From positions 1-30,674 of the forward strand of contig JAAAOR010000157.1 in assembly GCA_009908735.1 (NCBI GenBank): 30,674 nucleotides of DNA, given 5' to 3'. Positions 29,792 to 30,674 of the stretch are shown in pieces. Under the pieces are notes generated by a model. It was given only the letters and a program-made list of their open reading frames with translations, was not told the DNA's origin and ran no database searches. Source of the DNA: Spirochaetota bacterium. GTDB taxonomy: Bacteria > Spirochaetota > Spirochaetia > DSM-27196 > PWMO01. The position numbers were made by a program, and so were the translations under genes. Positions within the stretch are counted from its first letter, which is position 1. Every line of letters starts with the position of its first letter.

Positions 29792-30674
29792 ATGCGCCGC
29801 TTCCTCACGGTCGTGCTCATTTTCGCAGTCGCGGCTGCCGGAGTGATCGCCCAGGACGACATCGACGACTATCCTGAGGCCGACGCCGAGCCGCCGTGGC
29901 TCGAGGACGCCGACGCCGCGGAGGGCGACGAGGAGGATAACGGCGGTGACGGGGAAGGTACCGAGGAGACCGAGCGCGCACCCACTGATCCCCTGGTCGA
30001 TCCCGCCTCCCGCGACGCCATTTTCGATACCCAACTCGGGGACGCCGAGGTCGATCTCTTCATCGTCGGATCCTGGAATACCGGCATCGGCGGCACCCTC
30101 GGCTGGGCCTTTCACCCCAAGATTCCTCCCGAAAACAACCGCATCACCTTCCCCTACGACTTTCCCGGGATGGAGCCCGTGCCCTATTTCAACGCCGTGG
30201 ACCTCACGCTCTCGCTGTGGCTCTACGAGCGCTACTACCTCGAGGCGACGTTTGTGGACGAGTTCGAGGTAAACTCCTTCATCCTCGGCTATCAGGGCCG
30301 CGATGACGAGTTCGTACAGTCGGCACGTCTCGGCTACGGGCTGCTCTCGATCTCGGAGTACCCCTACATCCCATTTGCCGAGGCGACCGAAAGCTCTCCC
30401 GGCGCCTCGGCGAGGTTCCAAACCGCGCGCAGCGAGCACGAGCTCCTCTTACGCTACGAGCCCTCGGCCGAGCAGCGGAAGATCTTCTACGGGATGAACG
30501 AGGCAAGCGAAAAGCGCATTGCGCCCTCCTCCTGGACCGGCGGGCGGTTTTTCGTACTCCCGGACGCGGATGTGGAAAACCTCACCCTCTACATCGAGGA
30601 TGACGACGGCAACATCTCCGCGGCCGGCGGAACCTGGCGCGAGGCCGACCTCGACGCCGCGGCGGTGTACTCCG
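29792..30674 (+). CDS. Large secreted or surface protein, 5' part (runs off the window)
   Basis: The open frame continues past the right edge. From the ATG at 29792 the product starts with a clean signal peptide (MRRFLTVVLIFAVAAAGVIA, probable cleavage before QDD). A very acidic low-complexity stretch follows (about 22-65, Asp/Glu/Gly-rich). Then come beta-rich segments with aromatic pairs (FIVGSWNTGIGGTLGWAFHP, VDLTLSLWLYERYYLEATF, FVQSARLGYGLLSIS), suggestive of an outer-membrane or surface beta protein. An in-frame ATG at 29753 would add 13 residues and spoil the signal peptide; neither start has a good RBS. I recognise no family. Confidence 0.65.
   Translation, partial: MRRFLTVVLIFAVAAAGVIAQDDIDDYPEADAEPPWLEDADAAEGDEEDNGGDGEGTEETERAPTDPLVDPASRDAIFDTQLGDAEVDLFIVGSWNTGIGGTLGWAFHPKIPPENNRITFPYDFPGMEPVPYFNAVDLTLSLWLYERYYLEATFVDEFEVNSFILGYQGRDDEFVQSARLGYGLLSISEYPYIPFAEATESSPGASARFQTARSEHELLLRYEPSAEQRKIFYGMNEASEKRIAPSSWTGGRFFVLPDADVENLTLYIEDDDGNISAAGGTWREADLDAAAVYS

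Noticed and set aside
1..30674. Insertion sequences, prophage, integrons or CRISPR arrays
   Set aside because: No transposase, integrase or phage genes, no terminal inverted repeats and no regularly spaced repeats were seen.

Overview
The window is GC-rich chromosomal DNA packed with genes. It has no mobile elements, phage genes or CRISPR. The gene set suggests a free-living, facultatively or strictly anaerobic, motile bacterium, and I favour Spirochaetota (Spirochaetaceae-like). That assignment is an inference from the mix of gene types (PilZ and ComFB-type c-di-GMP receptors, large degenerate cyclase/TPR proteins, a class III ribonucleotide reductase beside SUF-type Fe-S assembly); there is no marker gene that proves it.

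Layout. 1-399 (-) is the 5' part of an RlmD/RumA-type rRNA methyltransferase, divergent from an MBL-fold hydrolase (515-1375, +). A long leftward block follows (7842 down to 1345): Mn-type superoxide dismutase, sufS, sufU, gpmA, purU, a CYTH protein, a HAD phosphatase and a diacylglycerol-kinase-like lipid kinase, several overlapping by 4 bp. Next comes a leftward pair (FAD/NAD oxidoreductase, then an orphan ABC-type substrate-binding protein), divergent from a dihydroorotate-dehydrogenase-like gene. The two directions appear to share one -10 element. A DacA-type D,D-carboxypeptidase (-) is divergent from a complete biotin ECF transporter operon, bioY-bioM-bioN (+), which ends by overlapping a convergent esterase (-).

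15589-19520 (+) is the most striking part: nrdR, nrdD, a small gene, then nrdG, behind a promoter whose -10 lies in a near-palindromic NrdR box. NrdD here lacks its C-terminal glycyl-radical segment. That segment is encoded by the next gene (start overlapping the nrdD stop as TAATG) and is fused to a thioredoxin/glutaredoxin-like CPNC domain. The anaerobic reductase would therefore be built from a catalytic chain plus a separate 'radical + reductant' chain. A tRNA-Met(CAT) on the opposite strand abuts the nrdG stop codon.

19694-24673 (-) encodes a lipoprotein, a PilZ protein in which a GAF-like region separates the two c-di-GMP motifs, and a 994-residue protein with a degenerate cyclase/ATPase-like front and TPR-like helices. 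Rightward come an HD-domain phosphohydrolase, a small unknown protein and a ComFB-family protein with a beta-sandwich tail. A leftward group (29719 down to 27321) has an unknown protein, a membrane protein joining a voltage-sensor-like four-helix unit to a second transmembrane pair and a HAMP domain with no pore and no kinase, and a DUF503 protein. The window ends inside a large secreted or surface protein gene (+).

Together the genes cover anaerobic dNTP synthesis, Fe-S and oxidative-stress handling, one-carbon and central metabolism, biotin uptake, envelope maintenance and a cluster of probable c-di-GMP/membrane signalling proteins. All functions are read from sequence motifs and recalled families; no database search was possible.
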